Below, in pieces: positions 21,419 through 34,713 of a stretch of 64,000 nucleotides of DNA. Origin of the DNA: Selaginella moellendorffii (taxonomy: Eukaryota; Streptophyta; Lycopodiopsida; Selaginellales; Selaginellaceae); assembly GCF_000143415.4 (NCBI RefSeq), contig NW_003314274.1, forward strand, positions 1,655,484 to 1,719,483, in the 5' to 3' direction. The notes beneath the pieces are model-generated. The model ran no database searches. It saw only the letters and a program-made list of their open reading frames with translations, and was not told the origin of the DNA. Both the position numbers and the translations under genes were made by a program. Within the stretch, counting starts at the first letter, position 1; the number at the start of each line of letters is the position of its first letter.

Positions 21419-23833
21419 GAAGGAAATCTTCTCAAAGCAGATCCATCCGCGACCGCCAAGTCTTCCAACAAACAAGGACGGCGATGCGGTTTCTTTGAGA
21501 TACAAGATACAAGTTGGTGGAGGTTTGAAAGGCAAGAGCTTCCCGAGTTTGTGATCGATTATTCTTCTCTACTGTCTGTGTGATGGAGGATCACAATGCC
21601 ACCACAGATCATGGGTTTGACGATGTTGGTCCTCGTCAAAAGTACGTGCCGATGAACAGATATTTTGCATCCATGATTCTGGTCTGTTAATTCTCTTGAC
21701 TAACAAAGCACCAGATTCATTGAACAAGCTAAGACGCTTGAGGCAAAGCAGATATGTACACGCAGTCAGCAAGTCGCCTCTAGATCTCAACAGTCTTTCG
21801 AGTGGCGCCGTGTTAAGCAAGGATTGTCAGATAGAAACAGAGTGGAACGAACCAAACAGTTGGGTCGTCCCTCCCCGTCCTCCAATGATCAACCTTACAT
21901 TCCATCGCTAGAAAAGCTGTAAAATAAAAGAGATAAGAAAGGGGATCTTGAGCCTCATCAACGAAGCCAACTTGGTCCACTATGGATACAAAATCTCCAC
22001 GATTCTGGTACACGCACTCTCTCTCTCTCTCTCTCTGGGCGCTGCGGTGACTATAAAAATGTCTATCTATCTATCCCTCTCGAAAAAAACTGAGCAAAAC
22101 CTGAAAAACGAGGCAGAAAACAAAGAAACATCACCATTATAACGACCGCGTCTCCCAAGAAGCAAGAACGACGATGATCATCAGGATTCAGGAACCCATT
22201 CATTTTCCCTTCTTTCTCTCATTTCCCTCCTTTTCGCCTTTAAAATATTCATCCTCATCATCCTGTAGGCCCTCCTCTATGTCTCTTTCAGCTGCGCTAG
22301 TGCGAGGTTGACAACCCAACTGGGACAAATCACAGAGCAGGGAAGAAGATCGCAGCAAAAAAGCCTAAAAAAACATTACAAATTTCCGATTCAAAAGAAA
22401 AGAGCATTCGAGTCGAGATCTCAAATCAACCGGCCAGGGAGAGCAGCAAGCAAGCCTGCTGTCTCTGATTCCTGCAAAAGCTGTGGATCCAATCCAATCA
22501 CCGCAACAACAGCTAGAGTTGTAGAACACCACTTTCTTTAACCCTTTCTCTAAAACCCCTTTAAAACCCTTCTTATCAAAGAAGAGCACTTTTGGCTCGC
22601 GTGGTTTCAGCAGCTGGGAAGCCCAAGAAAGGCATCAACAAATCCTCCTCTTCACTTTTCAGTACAGGCCCATTTTTTTTAGGAATGACAACAGAGCATG
22701 CCTCTGAACGGCAATGATGATCCACCACCTTCTTTCCCCTTTCGCTGTAGTTGCTTTTCGATAACTTGATTAGATTCAAATCACAAGGAGGCGGGGAAAA
22801 GATTCCTGGGTGAAAATGGATAAAAGGTGGCGGACTATATTTAGGGCTTGTTCATGCATGCGTTGTCTTGCTTCCGTCACCTTGAGCGTAGCTGCCTAGC
22901 GAGAGATATTTCTTGGACGCGCGGTCAAGCCGGTCCACCTACACGACCGAATTGGGAGGTGCGGAGCGTGAATGGGCAATGAATGTAGGATCATCGCTTC
23001 GTTTCGCATCGTCCCACAAGAACCATAGAAAGAAACGAGGAGCTACGTACGCTCCTTGTAGGGTGGCAAGTAGTAAATTCCCGACCCGCAAGTACTTATA
23101 TACTTGCTCAGCTGCTACTCTATAGATACTAACTCGCGCGCCCCTCTGCGCCTTGATGGAGATGAGCGTAGATTCCACTCGATTCGCCACAGATACCCCC
23201 GCTGGAATCATATATCATCACGCGCTATGCTACATTCATTCAATGCGTAGACCCAGACAGGCAGACAAAGAAACAAGGCGAAGACACAGGGAGAGAAATA
23301 ATCGTTCATACATACGATCAGAGGAGCAAATCTTTACGTTCCGAGAGAAAACTTTCGCAGCCAAGAGAGATTATCTCTGCAAAGCTCCTGGAACACAAAA
23401 TCTAAGAAAGGAAAAAAGAGTACTTACTGACTGATGGATGAGGAGGTGGTGCTTTCCCTGGCAAAAGCTTTGTGTATGTACACAGCAAACAATCTTCCTT
23501 CCCCAAAAGGCTCGTCGATTGTCTCGCCATAGCTTGAACAGCTCGCCTCTGTTTCTTCGCGGCTAACTCGCCCGTGTTATTCGATTCGATTCGTCGTGAC
23601 TCGAGCCGCTCCAGAGAGAATTGCTGCTGTCGATGCTGCTGCTTCTGGCTTTGCTGTAAGATGATGATAGTGAAGCTGTCGATGGTAACTTTCGATGGCT
23701 ACAAAACTGGTACGAGTTGGAAAGAGAACCTTTGTCTCAAGCTTTCACGGGCGCTGTCGAGTTTCTGTCAGATCTCGTCCACCATGCTTGAAGTAGAAAC
23801 GAGAAAACCGGGCCCTGATGGTGGATATATAAG
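21419..23833. other. Long non-coding interval between convergent genes
   Basis: About 2.4 kb between two convergent genes. I see no reading frame with protein-family character. There is a TC dinucleotide run near 22014-22036, and AT-rich patches near 22200-22790. The segment probably includes 3' UTRs of both flanking genes. Nothing else can be supported. Confidence 0.5.
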
Positions 23834-26800
23834 TTAGAGCGGGATCAAGGGCGCCTGATCCCTGCGCTGCCGCTGCCGCTCCTCATGATCCTGATCCTCC
23901 CACTGCTGCTGGGATTCCACTGGAGCCTTGATGGACGAGTCCTTGAAGCTCCCACTCTTGCTGCTCTTGGGCAGGCCCCTCACGTCAACGAGCATCTGGA
24001 CGACGTCTCGCATCGTTGGCCTGTCGGATGGATACTCCTCGCAGCAGATGAGAGCCACCCCGACAAGGCTCGTCACCTCGTGCACTGGCAGCTGCGAGCT
24101 CCGCAGCGTTGAGTCAACGATGCTCAGCACGCCATCCTTGGCCTCGTCCATCACCTTCTTAACCCACTTGACAATGCCCAGGCCGCTGTCACGGAACTCC
24201 TGCTCTGTCGGCTTGCGGCCGGTGATGAGCTCCAGCAGCACCACGCCGAAGGAGAAGATGTCCGCCTTCTCGCTCACCTTGAGCGTGTATGCATACTCTA
24301 AGCAAAACCAAAGAACACGATCAACATAAACAACAGAAAGAAGCGAAGGAAACTAACGCACTTACCAGGAGCAATGTAGCCATACGAGCCGGCAATCGAC
24401 GACATGGACTCGCACTTCCCGGCCGAGGACGCCTGGAAGAACTTCGCCAGCCCGAAATCCGCGACGTGAGCCTCAAACCCGGAGTCGAGCAAGATGTTGT
24501 TCGACTTGACGTCCCTGTGGACGATGAGCGGCGAGCAGTCGTGGTGGAGGTAGCAAAGCCCGAAAGCCGACTGCACAGCAATGTTGTACCGCGTCGTCCA
24601 GTCCAGCAAGTTCCTCTTCTTGCTGTGAAGGAGCTCCCCCAAGCTCCCGTTTGGCATGTACTCGTAAACCAGCAAGTTGGTTTCCTCGTTGGAGCAGCAT
24701 CCCAGCAGCTTGACGATGTTCCGGTGCCGGATCTTCCCGAGCGTCTGGATTTCTGCCGAGAAGCCGTGATCGTGAGAGCCACTGCCTGTCTCATCCGAGG
24801 TGGCCTTACACAGCCTCTTCACAGCCACCACCTCTCCATTCGGCATCTCGGCACGATAAACGGTCCCCGACCCGCCCCGACCAATGATGTTGTCCTCGAT
24901 GAGCGAGTCGAGGACGTGCACGGCATCGAATTCCAGCCGCTGGAACGCCGTCAGCTTCCACCGCCGCCCCGTCGACTCCCGCCTTTGGCAAATGCTCAAG
25001 CACTCGATCTGTTCCCCGCCGTTGCCACGGACAAAGCACACCACCCCGACGATGAGGAAGAGCATTGCCGCGGAGAAGATGGACGCCACCACTGCCTTCC
25101 ACAGCCGGGCTCTGGCGTGGCTGAGAGCCACGCCATCCCCATCCTGAGACGAGGAAGGATCTCCTCCTCCACACTTGAGCGACGCGCACAGCCCCGGGTT
25201 GCCGACGAAGGAACTCATGTTGAGCGATCCAAAGTGACCATCGCTGGGGACTGTCCCGGAGAAATCGTTGTATGAGAAGTCCGCCGATGTCAAGCTCTCC
25301 TGCCCGAGTATCTGCGGCGGAATGCCTCCGCTGAGACGATTTCTGGAGACGTTAAGCAGCTCCAACACCTCCATCGATCCCAACTCCGCGGGAATGGGAC
25401 CCGTGAGGCGATTGTCACTCACATCGAGATAGTTGAGCTTGCTGCATTGCGCGAGCTCGGCTGGAATCGCCCCGGAGAGACGGTTGCTGTGGAGATCGAG
25501 GTGGAGGAGATGCGAGAGCTGCCCAAGCTCCACGGGGATGCCACCCACGAACCGGTTGCTGTGGAGGAAGAGCTTCTGGAGACTGGGAAGCCGCGCCACC
25601 CCGGCAGGAATGGATCCCTGGAGTTCGTTCTGGGAGAGATCGAGGAAGTCGAGCAGCGGCGCGTCCACGATCGCGGGGATCATGCCCGTCAGCCGGTTGT
25701 CCAGGAGTTCCAGCATCTCTAGCATCTTTAGTCCCAGCAGCCCCTCCGGTATCGGCCCAGTGAGATGGTTCCCTGCTAGTCTTACCTTGATCAAGCTCTT
25801 GCAGTGGCCCAGCGCCGGCGGGATGGTTCCAGTGATCCCATTCTCGATCAGCACCAGCACCTCGAGCTGCCCACCTTTGCAAAGATTTGGAGGCAGCGGC
25901 CCCGTCAGAGGATTCGACGAGACGTCCAGCTCCGTGAGGTTCATGTTCTCGCCGAGGCGCTGAGGGAGCTCACCGGTGAAGTTGTTCGTCCATAGCAGCA
26001 GAGCTTGCAAGTTGGGAAGATCGGCGACGAAGGCCGGGATCTCCCCCGACAGCCCATTGAGGAACAAGCTCAGGAGCTCCAAATTCTGGAGCTTGCGCAG
26101 CTCGATCGGTATCGCTCCAGTGAGATTGTTGTTCGAGAGATCCAGCGACTTCAAGTTGACGAGATCCCCGAGCTGGGGAGGGATCGGACCGCTGAGATGG
26201 TTTATCTGGAGGAAGAGCGAGTCCAAGTTGGAGAGATTCCCGAGCTCCGCCGGGATCACGCCCTCGAGGCCGCAGCTAGCAATGTCGAGCTTCTGGAGAT
26301 TGAGAAGCCGGCCCAGCTCGGGAGGGATTCCTCCGGTGAAGTGATTGAAGTAGCCGAGGTAGAGCTCCTCGAGGCCGACGAGGTAGCCGAGCTCGGGAGG
26401 GATCGGGCCAACAAGGCAGTTGCCGCACAGCGCCAGGTAGCTCAAGCTCGTCATGTTGCCATAGCTGGGAGGGATCTCTCCCTCGAAGTAGCTCCCGCCC
26501 AGGTGAAGGTGGCGGAGATTGGGCAGCCGCGAGAGCTCGATCGGCAGAGGCCCGGAGAAATTGTTGTTGTAAGCATCCAGTACCTCGAGGAGCTGGAGAT
26601 TAGAGAAGCGCCCCGGGAAATCCCCCGTGAAGGCGTTGTGGGAGACGTTGAGGAAGTGGAGGTCGTGCAGCGTGGCGAGCTCACCCGGGAGATTCCCTGT
26701 GAAGTTATTGACATCTAGCGTGAGATTGATGAGCTCGGTGAGGCGGCCGATGGAGGAAGAGACGATGCCGGAGAGATTCTTGTTGGAGAGGTCGAGCGCC

Positions 26801-27006
26801 ACGACGCGGGAGAGGCGATCGTCGCAGGTGATGCCCGTCCACAGGCACGGCGTGTCGTCGGTCTCGGTCCAGTCGTCGAGGCTGCCGGAGCTGTCGATCA
26901 TCGACGCCTTGAGCGCCAGGAGCGCGGATTTATCCTGGAATCCGCGCGCGGCGCTCGGCGATGCAGCAAGCAGCAACAAGATCGACAGCGCGACGCTCCA
27001 ATCCAT
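23834..27006 (-). CDS. LRR receptor-like kinase, CLAVATA1/BAM subfamily (LRR-XI)
   Basis: Two exons, 24366-27006 and 23834-24297, join to 3,105 nt (1,034 aa). Start ATG at 27004-27006, then a signal peptide ([15 protein letters not shown]). An N-cap with the paired-cysteine motif [10 protein letters not shown] precedes about 20 LRRs of the LxxLxLxxNxLxGxIP type. The transmembrane helix is near residue 647. The kinase domain carries [12 protein letters not shown] near residue 712, [12 protein letters not shown] near 829, ADFGLAKFF near 852, and [12 protein letters not shown] across the intron. The single intron at GYIAPG/EYAY is typical of CLV1/BAM genes. Members perceive CLE peptides and control stem-cell activity at apices; ligand and role here are inferred from family. 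The C-terminal tail is Gln/Arg-rich. No lesions. Confidence 0.93.
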
Positions 27007-28345
27007 CGAAATCCGGGCGCTAGACAGCAAAAAGAATCTACCTCTCGCTGGATGGAGGGAGAAGAGAAAGATCAAGAAGGCGCCATTCCTCACGCCCGAT
27101 CGCCATTCCCAAGCTCGCTCTCTCAAGATCGGGAAAGGGAGAAAGAAGAGAGAATGCGCGAACGCGTCTCGATCGATCGGGCCCTGGCGCGATCGATGAC
27201 ACGAGCACGAGAGCGCCGTGAGCTCGCGGCAGGCAAGAATCCAAAAACCCTATAGAAACCCTTGGAATGACCCTGGGCGTGTCGTCTCGCTCGCTGACCT
27301 GACCAAAAACCGAAGAGCGCGCCGTACTTAACGGAGCTGTCAAGCAAACCGACTGTACGCTCGATTCGTACGGAAGTCAATATCTTAATCGAATATTCTT
27401 CCTCGTCACTCAACAAATGATGCCTAGAGATTCGACCAGAGATTTCTAGGGTTCGTGTGAAACCTCGCAAACAAGGTCGGTGTCTCGATCGAGAGTTTGG
27501 GATTTTGATTGATAGAAGATGTGGGGGAAAGAATAGGAAAATGCGATGTGGTGCGAGAATTAAATGGTGTGATTGATGCTACTACTACTACCGGCGATCA
27601 TTTCTGCCCTGCCTCGGAAAAAACAGGCGTTTGTTAGCGCCGGGCGAGTGTAACCGCGGCCCGTTAATTCCAAGAAGCGTCGCAGGAATTAAACACCAGT
27701 TTAGGTTTAGTCCCGCGGGGTTAACGGCCTGCTGACGGCTGCCCTAGCGCCACGTGAGCGTTTTTCCCGTACATGTCATAGGTGGCTAGACATTCCATGG
27801 TGTCAGGGGCATGAGATGACATGACGTGCCAGAGAGAGTGCGCGAGCGTGAGCGCCAAAATACCCTTCTCTTTTTTTAATTCCTTTTAAGGGGGGCTTTT
27901 GCACGGAGCATTTGGCTGGCTGGAATCGAAACCGGGGAGAGCTGGCCAGTGCCGGGCTCTAGACACAAGGCTCTCAATCTCCACGAAAACTATACAAAAC
28001 GCCTGCCCTACACACAACCAAAGGTGGCGATAAGAGAAATTTAATCTTCCCAGCGTTGGACGGGATGAAAGCTGATATGGTTTGTATAAACCATGAGAAA
28101 GCATTCCAAAAACAAGGTGGGCCACATTGTTTGAGTGACGTTGCTATTATAGTTTTGTCCTGACCGAGAATATAAGTGATGTTATTGTCAAACTATGCCC
28201 AGATCATTGTCCCCTGCGAGAAGCCCAGCTTCATTCATTAGGTTTCGAATTCCGTGATTATGCGCTGGTATATTCCTGCCACGCGTCATACCACGTGGCA
28301 GAGGGATTAGGGCTAGGGATCCCCTGTTTTTTACACGAAAGATTT
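27007..28345. other. Upstream region of the CLV1/BAM-like gene; no gene seen
   Basis: About 1.3 kb with no credible coding frame. It probably contains the leader and promoter of the receptor kinase and the terminator region of PSBX, which is transcribed in the same direction. GC content drops near 27,500. Confidence 0.45.
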
Positions 28346-28787
28346 TTAGCTTCTCTTCACTGGATCGAATGTAGCCACGCCCAGCACCGCCACGACGAGC
28401 GCGCCGAGAACTCCGAATCCTGCCGCCACGCTCAGCAGCAAATTCTTGAGCGATGGCGTGATCGCGGCCTCGGCAAACTCTGGAATCACCGCGCTCGCCG
28501 CCAGCGCCAGCGCCGTTAGCTGAGCCACGGGAATGCTTCCTTGCTCTTCCCTATCGCTCTTCTTGGCGCTGAAAGACCAAATTCGAACAAGAGGAACACG
28601 AATTTCGGTCTAGAATCGATATAGAATCCCTCCCTTACCTCATCACAACACGGCTCCGCGACGATGCGACGATCTTCCTCCCCGAACTCCTCGCCGGGGC
28701 CAATGCCAACCCCTGCCGCGCCAATCCATCGCATTGCGGCAATGCTGCCACATTCAAGGAGCTCAAGCTCATCATCGCTGCTGCCAT
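28346..28787 (-). CDS. PSBX: Photosystem II subunit PsbX, nuclear-encoded precursor
   Basis: Two exons, 28639-28787 and 28346-28568, join to 372 nt (123 aa) from ATG 28785-28787. The first exon is a Ser/Arg/Ala-rich chloroplast transit peptide (RSSGRKIVASSRSRVVM). The second exon has a hydrophobic thylakoid-transfer segment ending in AEAA, followed by the mature subunit. ITPSLKNLLLSVAAG, a single membrane helix, and the C-terminus FDPVKRS match plant PsbX closely (SPSLKNFLLS and FDPVKR). PsbX is a one-helix thylakoid protein near cytochrome b559 that supports quinone turnover in PSII. The bipartite presequence indicates import into the chloroplast and spontaneous or Sec-type insertion. Confidence 0.92.
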
Positions 28788-28983
28788 GGATTGTGGCTGC
28801 TTGGCTCCTCTAGGAATTAGGGATTGTTTCACAAGACCTAGAGCTATGGAAGCCTGTCCCCAGCCAACGAGAGATCTCCACGTCAGCACACAAGATAAGG
28901 TGCCCGAGCCAACCACACGCATATGATAAGCAGATAAATGGCGCCGCGCGCTCTTTCAAACATTTCAACGGCCAGGATGCGTT

Positions 28984-30813
28984 CTAGTTGTACACCATGT
29001 ATTTTGGAGTAGCGCTAAACTTTTGGTAGCCTTTGATCACTTTGTTCACGGCCTCGAGGAAATCTTTCTCCGTCACTGTTTTCCTGCGAGCTCGGATCGC
29101 GTACATGCCGGCTTCAGTGCAAACGCTCCTGATATCAGCGCCTAAAGATTCAAGCAAACCAAAGCGTGGTTACCGAGAGAGGAGAGAAAACCATCTACCG
29201 TATAAGCACGAGAACTTACCGGTCGAGTTTGGGCATAAGCGAGCTAGCAACTCGAATCGGATGTCGCGCTCGCAGTTCATGGTTCTGGTGTGGATCTTGA
29301 AGATCTGAGTTCTGCTGTCGAGGTCTGGGAGTCCGAACTCCACCTTGCGATCGAGGCGTCCGGGACGGAGGAGTGCCGGGTCCAGAGTGTCAGGCCTGTT
29401 TGGAGTAATGTAAGTTTGATTGGAAAAGACTTAGATGAAGTCGGCAGTACCTGTTCGTGGCCATCAAAACTTTAATGTTCCCACGAGCATCAAAACCATC
29501 CAGCTGATTGACAATCTCGAGCATCGTCCTTTGCACTTCGTTGTCGCCACCAATGCCGTCGTCGAATCTGGCACCACCAATGGCATCGACTTCGTCAAAG
29601 AAAACAATGCAAGCTTTCTTTGATCGGGCCATCTGAAAGAAAAAGAGAAAGGGAAAAAAAAAACTTTTAAGACCACTGCCAGGAATAAACACAGAATGTA
29701 ACATACCTGGAATAACTCGCGCACCATTCGAGCTCCTTCACCAACGTACTTCTGGACGAGCTCGCTGCCAATAACTCGAATGAAGCAGGCATCTGTACGA
29801 TTGGCCACTGCACGAGCGAGTAGCGTTTTCCCAGTTCCCGGAGGGCCGTAGCAAAGAACTCCTTTGGGAGGATCGATTCCAAGCTTGATAAACTTTTCAG
29901 GGTGGAGCATAGGAAGCTCTACAACCTATATGCGTAAAAGTTAAGATCGTCGACGAGAAAACCAAATGTAAAATGGTGTAGTTACCTCCCGCATTTTCTC
30001 GATTTGCTCCTTGCAACCGCCGATGTCATTGTAAGTTACATCGGGCTTCTCCTCCACCGTCATCATAGTGACGCTCGGATCAATCTTAGGGGGCAAAGGT
30101 ATTTGGATCTGATATTTGTTCCTATCAACACTGTAATAGAACACACAGAAATGTCATTTACATCGAGAACATAAGAAAAAAACCATACCCGACGCGCATT
30201 CCCTCCTCGATATCTGTGGGAGACACCTTATCTCCAAGACCCACGACAAACTATCACCAAAGAGATTGTGAGAATCCTACTCTTGAATCGAAAAAGTTAT
30301 ATACTTTTGCTATTTGTTTCACGTTGATCACGTACTTTGAATCGTCCGCGCCTGGATTGATGATCTTGGTGCAACGAGCAACCTACCAAAACCAAAACAT
30401 GAGAAAAGCAATAGATCGAAGAAAAAAATCTCCCTTACTTGCAGTGGCTGCTCTTCTTGCATCATTTGCTTATCAGACACCAGATCCCACTGGCTAGGAG
30501 CTGCTAGACCAGTGTCGGACTCCTTGATCCCTGGAAAAGCACGCTCAAAAAAGCCCAGCAAGATCGCAACGCACCGCATAGATCGTTCACTTTTTTCGCG
30601 AGTTCCTTGATCTCCTTCTCGACCTTTTTCGTGGAGGTAGCGTAGGGGCCAAGACCCTAGAAACGCAGCGCAAATCACACACAAGAACGAGCTAGAAACG
30701 AAAAAAGCCACGAATCTTACATAAGTCTTGAGCAGCGCGATGTCGTCCTCGTCGAGCGGCGGGGGATTCTTTTCCTTGAGGATATCATCGTCGATGTCTG
30801 CCGCTGGCGCCAT
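28984..30813 (-). CDS. RPT1: 26S proteasome regulatory subunit 7 (AAA-ATPase RPT1)
   Basis: Ten exons give 1,287 nt (428 aa, close to the usual 426): 30721-30813, 30575-30656, 30439-30530, 30305-30382, 30189-30250, 29986-30130, 29707-29925, 29451-29632, 29220-29395 and 28984-29141. Motifs in order: N-terminal acidic start ([20 protein letters not shown]), coiled coil ([16 protein letters not shown]), OB-fold region ending [21 protein letters not shown], Walker A GPPGTGKT, pore loop KYVGEGA, Walker [11 protein letters not shown], arginine-finger region [10 protein letters not shown], and C-terminus [14 protein letters not shown]1 is one of six ATPases in the base ring that unfolds ubiquitylated substrates for the 20S core. 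No lesions; strongly conserved. Confidence 0.97.
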
Positions 30814-30945
30814 GGCGTGAAGAGAAGAGAAGAACCCTAAAACATAGAAAAGCCCTAAAAGTTCTTTGGCACTAGAGCTCTTTTATTTTTCGATCCTCTT
30901 TAATTTTACAAAAGAAGGTTCCTCTTATTCATTTACTTTGTCGTG

Positions 30946-33677
30946 TTAGTAGACTCGTGCCTTTGGAGGGAATGGCTCCACTTCTTTGTCTAGAGTGTTC
31001 ATATGGACTGGACGATAATCAAGCCTCACTTTCCCATCCTCCCAGAACCTGCGAGAACAATCCGGAAGTTTAGCCGATTGGACAATCGTGAAAACGCAAT
31101 AGTGATTCTCACCCCAGTGTGTGCTTCATCCAGTTTTCATCGTCTCGTTTCTGGAATCGCGAAAGTTAAAAGTTACGAGCAAGAGCTTGGCAGCGTAGTG
31201 AGATACTTACCGCAAAATCTTCACGGGCGTGCGCTCCACGGCTCTCTTTTCTCGCTTCCGCGGATTGCATTGTGATCACTGCGTTGATGAGCAAGTTTTC
31301 TAGCTCGATCGTCTCGATGAGGTCAGAGTTCCTGCGCAAACCGAACAAGGTAAGGAGGAGAGCTTGGCAGGAATTAATGTACCATATCAAGCTCCTGTCC
31401 GATGTCTTAACTCGAGAGAAGCTATCCCATATTTCGTTGATAAGCTTGCATCCTGTGTGCTCGATCAATACAAGGGAAATTTAAGAAGATGTGCTTACCT
31501 TCTTCGAGAGTTTCCTGTGTACGGAAGACGGCAGCGTTGTTTTGCATGACTCTTTGCATCGAAAGCCTGATGCTGGCGGTGGGTAAATCTCCATTTGCAT
31601 ATCTCAGCTTGTTCAGCCAGGCAATGGTCCCTTCTCCGGCGTTCTTTGGCAATGGCTTTTGCTTGTCGCCTGATAAACAAGAGAATAGTAATCCTGAAAC
31701 GCAATGGTATTTGCAAGATGTCTCACCAGGTTTGTAAATCTCGGCCATCGTGTTGGCACACGCACGACCAAAAACCACAATGTCCAAGAGTGAATTTGCT
31801 CCCAAACGATTGGCACCATGAACGGATGCGCACGCTGCTTCTCCAGCAGCCATCAACCCTGGAATGAGACAGTCGGGATCTCCATCTTTCGTCGTAACAC
31901 CCTGCATACCGATGGTGAGAGAAGATAATAAAACATTCCAACATCAAAGCCACACCTCTCCACGGTAGTTAGTTGGTATCCCTCCCATGTTGTAGTGGAC
32001 CGTCGGTAGCACGGGGATCGGTTCCTTAGTAACATCAACACCAGCGAAGATTGCTGCTGTTTCTGATATTCCTGGGAGCCTTTCTTTCAGCACTTCCGGA
32101 GGTAAATGATTTAAGTGAAGATATATGTGATCCTTCAAAGGCCCTAGGAACAAGGTAAAACATCAGTTGCCAAACCAGACAAGAAAAAACAGCTCTACAG
32201 ACCTACTCCACGGCCTTCGCGAATCTCCATTGTCATGGATCTAGACACGACATCTCTCGAAGCTAAGTCTTTCGCAGTGGGAGCATATCTTTCCATAAAA
32301 CGTTCTCCTTCGCTGTTTCGCAAAATGCCACCTTCACCACGCGACCCTGACACCAATAGCATAGTGACTTGAGGGTACAAATAAATGAGATAGCAAACCT
32401 TCCGTTATAAGACAACCAGCACCATATATACCAGTCGGATGAAATTGCACGAACTCCAAGTCCTGTAAAGTTTTTAGAACAAGTGCGAGTGATGAAAAAC
32501 AGGATAAGCCAAGAACCTCCAGAGGAAGACCAGCACGAGCCACCATAGCATTCCCGTCCCCGGTACACGTATGAGCTGAGGTTGCTGAAAAGTAAGCCCT
32601 TCCATAACCCTGCGTACAACTCAATAAGGATGGTCTTGATTCCTGAGAACAACGTACCCCGGTCGCTAGAATCGTCGAAAGAGCACGGAAACGATGCAAA
32701 GTCCCATCCTCCATGTTAAGTGCCATAACACCTCGACATGCACCTGGCAAAATCATTCACGATCAGCCGTTAAGTTTGACGAAATGGATATATGTCCTTA
32801 CCCTCGTCGTCCATTATGAGATCTAAAGCAAAATACTCGACAAAAAACTGTGTGTTGTGTTTCATGGCCTGGCCGTAGAGAGTGTGCAGTAGCGCATGAC
32901 CCGTTCGATCGGCAGCACACGCACAACGATATGCCTGACCCCCTGGAAGGCAGACTTAGCTACCAACGAAGACAGAGAGGAAGAATGGATCGTACCTTTG
33001 CCGAAATTCAGGCTCTGTCCACCAAAAGCTCTTTGGTAGATTTTACCTTCTTCTGTTCTTGAAAAAGGCAAACCATAATTCTCGAGCTCAATGACGGCAG
33101 CAGGAGCTTCTCGACACATATACTGAATAGCATCCTGATCACCTAAACGTAAGAGAGAAAATTTTCAGTAGAAGCGGACAAAAAGCATTGTAACCATACC
33201 AAGCCAGTCACTTCCTTTGACAGTATCATACATATGCCATCTCCAATCATCCTCGGTCATATTTCCCAACGCTGCATTGATTCCTCCCTTAAAGAAATCA
33301 CATTCAAATCAACGAAAAGAGTGAAGGCAAAAAATAAGGGGAAAAAATCTACCTGTGCTGCCACAGTATGAGATCTAGTAGGAAAGAGCTTTGTGATGCA
33401 AGCCGTGTTGAATCCATGCTCCGAGAGACCGATGGCCGCTCGCAACCCAGCCCCGCCGGCGCCGACGACGACGGCATCGTATGTGTGATCCACGATGGGG
33501 TACGCGGCGCCGGTAGCCTGATCAACCAAAATATTGCGAGATCGATCGAAATTTCCAGCTCAATCGATCGCATTCGACACTCACCGATGGCGCCCCATTG
33601 CTGAGGACTCGCGAAGCGCTGGAGTAGAGCCTCCGCTGGTGCTGCTCGCGGAGGGCGGCCCTCGCTAGCCGCAGCAT
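30946..33677 (-). CDS. SDH1: Succinate dehydrogenase flavoprotein subunit, mitochondrial
   Basis: About 16 short exons encode roughly 630 aa, from ATG 33675-33677 to TAA 30946-30948. The Arg/Ala-rich N-terminus ([16 protein letters not shown]) is a mitochondrial presequence. The FAD-binding fold follows: [16 protein letters not shown], then SHTVAAQGG with the histidine that covalently binds FAD across an intron. Further conserved blocks are [79 protein letters not shown] and [20 protein letters not shown]. The last exon ends [11 protein letters not shown]. This is the catalytic subunit of complex II, oxidising succinate to fumarate and passing electrons to the iron-sulfur subunit. It faces MSRB with 132 bp between starts. 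Confidence 0.96.
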
Positions 33678-33809
33678 CGTCTTGCCACGGCTCCAAAGAA
33701 CCCTAAAAAGACCTTTTTATGGAGATTAAAATCCACTGTGTGTGTAAAGTCCTTGTATCGTGGCGCGAGGAAGGAGAAGGAGAAATATCGAGCTCTAGCT
33801 AGCCCTAAA
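33678..33809. promoter_or_regulatory. Compact divergent promoter between SDH1 and MSRB
   Basis: Only 132 bp separate the two divergent start codons, so both 5' UTRs and both core promoters must lie here or overlap the first exons. AACCCTAA-like telo-box elements occur near 33699-33708 and 33801-33808, of the kind common upstream of plant housekeeping genes. No TATA box is evident. Confidence 0.5.
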
Positions 33810-34713
33810 ATGCGAAGCGTGGCGAGCCCTCGCATTGTTGGGTCGATTGGGGCGTTTGATCGCTGGAATTCAGCTGGAATCGCGGCGCAGAGGCCCGCAT
33901 TTGTGGCCAGCGGCTGGAATAGGCGGCGAATCATGGGCGCCTCGCAGTCGTCGAGGGATTCATCCGGCGGGCCTTCGGTCAGCGCAGGTAGAAATCTTTG
34001 ATCACTTTTCCATGCGAGGAGTCGTGAGAAATCTCTTTCTCCAGAGGGAGCGGAATTTAAATCCGTGAGCGACACGGAGTGGAAGGAAAAGCTCACGGAC
34101 GAGCAGTTCTACGTCACGAGGCAAAAGGGGACCGAAAGAGCTTTCAGCGGGTAAGAAAGCATTTTTAGAACATAGAACATAGAAACTCTGGCGAGAACGA
34201 GATCTATCTAAGCGATCATCCATCCGATCGAACAGGAAGTACTGGAACACCAAGACTGCTGGGATCTACGAGTGCATTTGCTGCGGAACACCACTCTTCA
34301 AGTAAGTTTCCTTGCTTGGATTTGTTTCCCTTTCTGCTCTTCTGGTTGCTTGCTTTGTTGGCTGTCAGTGGTTTCTTTTCAACTTTAGATCCATAGCTGA
34401 GTTTTCTCGAGTTTTGTTCTTCCAGCTCCATCACCAAATTCGACAGTGGCACGGGGTGGCCCTCGTACTACGAGGCGATTGGAAACAATGTCAAGAGCGA
34501 GAGCGACTGGTCCATCCCGTTCATGCCTCGCACCGAAGTCAAGTGTTCCAAGTGTGATGCTCACTTGGGGCACGTCTTTGACGACGGCCCTCCTCCCACT
34601 GGAAAACGCTATTGCATCAACAGGTGACTTTCACTCCCAACTAAAAGAGCTTCCTTTTCTCATGTCTTTCGTGGTCGTGTTGCAGCGCTTCGCTCAACTT
34701 GAAACCGAGCTGA
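33810..34713 (+). CDS. MSRB: Methionine-R-sulfoxide reductase B, organelle-targeted
   Basis: Five exons (33810-33987, 34045-34150, 34236-34301, 34426-34623, 34686-34713) give 576 nt (191 aa). The first exon encodes a basic, Ser/Ala-rich targeting peptide. The MsrB domain follows: [29 protein letters not shown] and [13 protein letters not shown] (two CxxC zinc motifs), [11 protein letters not shown], and RYCINSASL with the catalytic cysteine. The enzyme reduces methionine-R-sulfoxide in oxidised proteins, using thioredoxin as reductant; plastid isoforms are typical in plants. The short terminal exon of 28 nt completes the domain (SASLNLKPS). No lesions. Beyond the stop the DNA becomes AT-rich to about 34950. 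Confidence 0.94.

Noticed and set aside
22014-22036. TC-dinucleotide run as a possible regulatory element
   Set aside because: A plain short microsatellite in an intergenic region; nothing links it to a gene.
24289-25275. 328-codon plus-strand frame opposite the LRR kinase
   Set aside because: Shadow of the kinase coding sequence; no domain or plausible start context.
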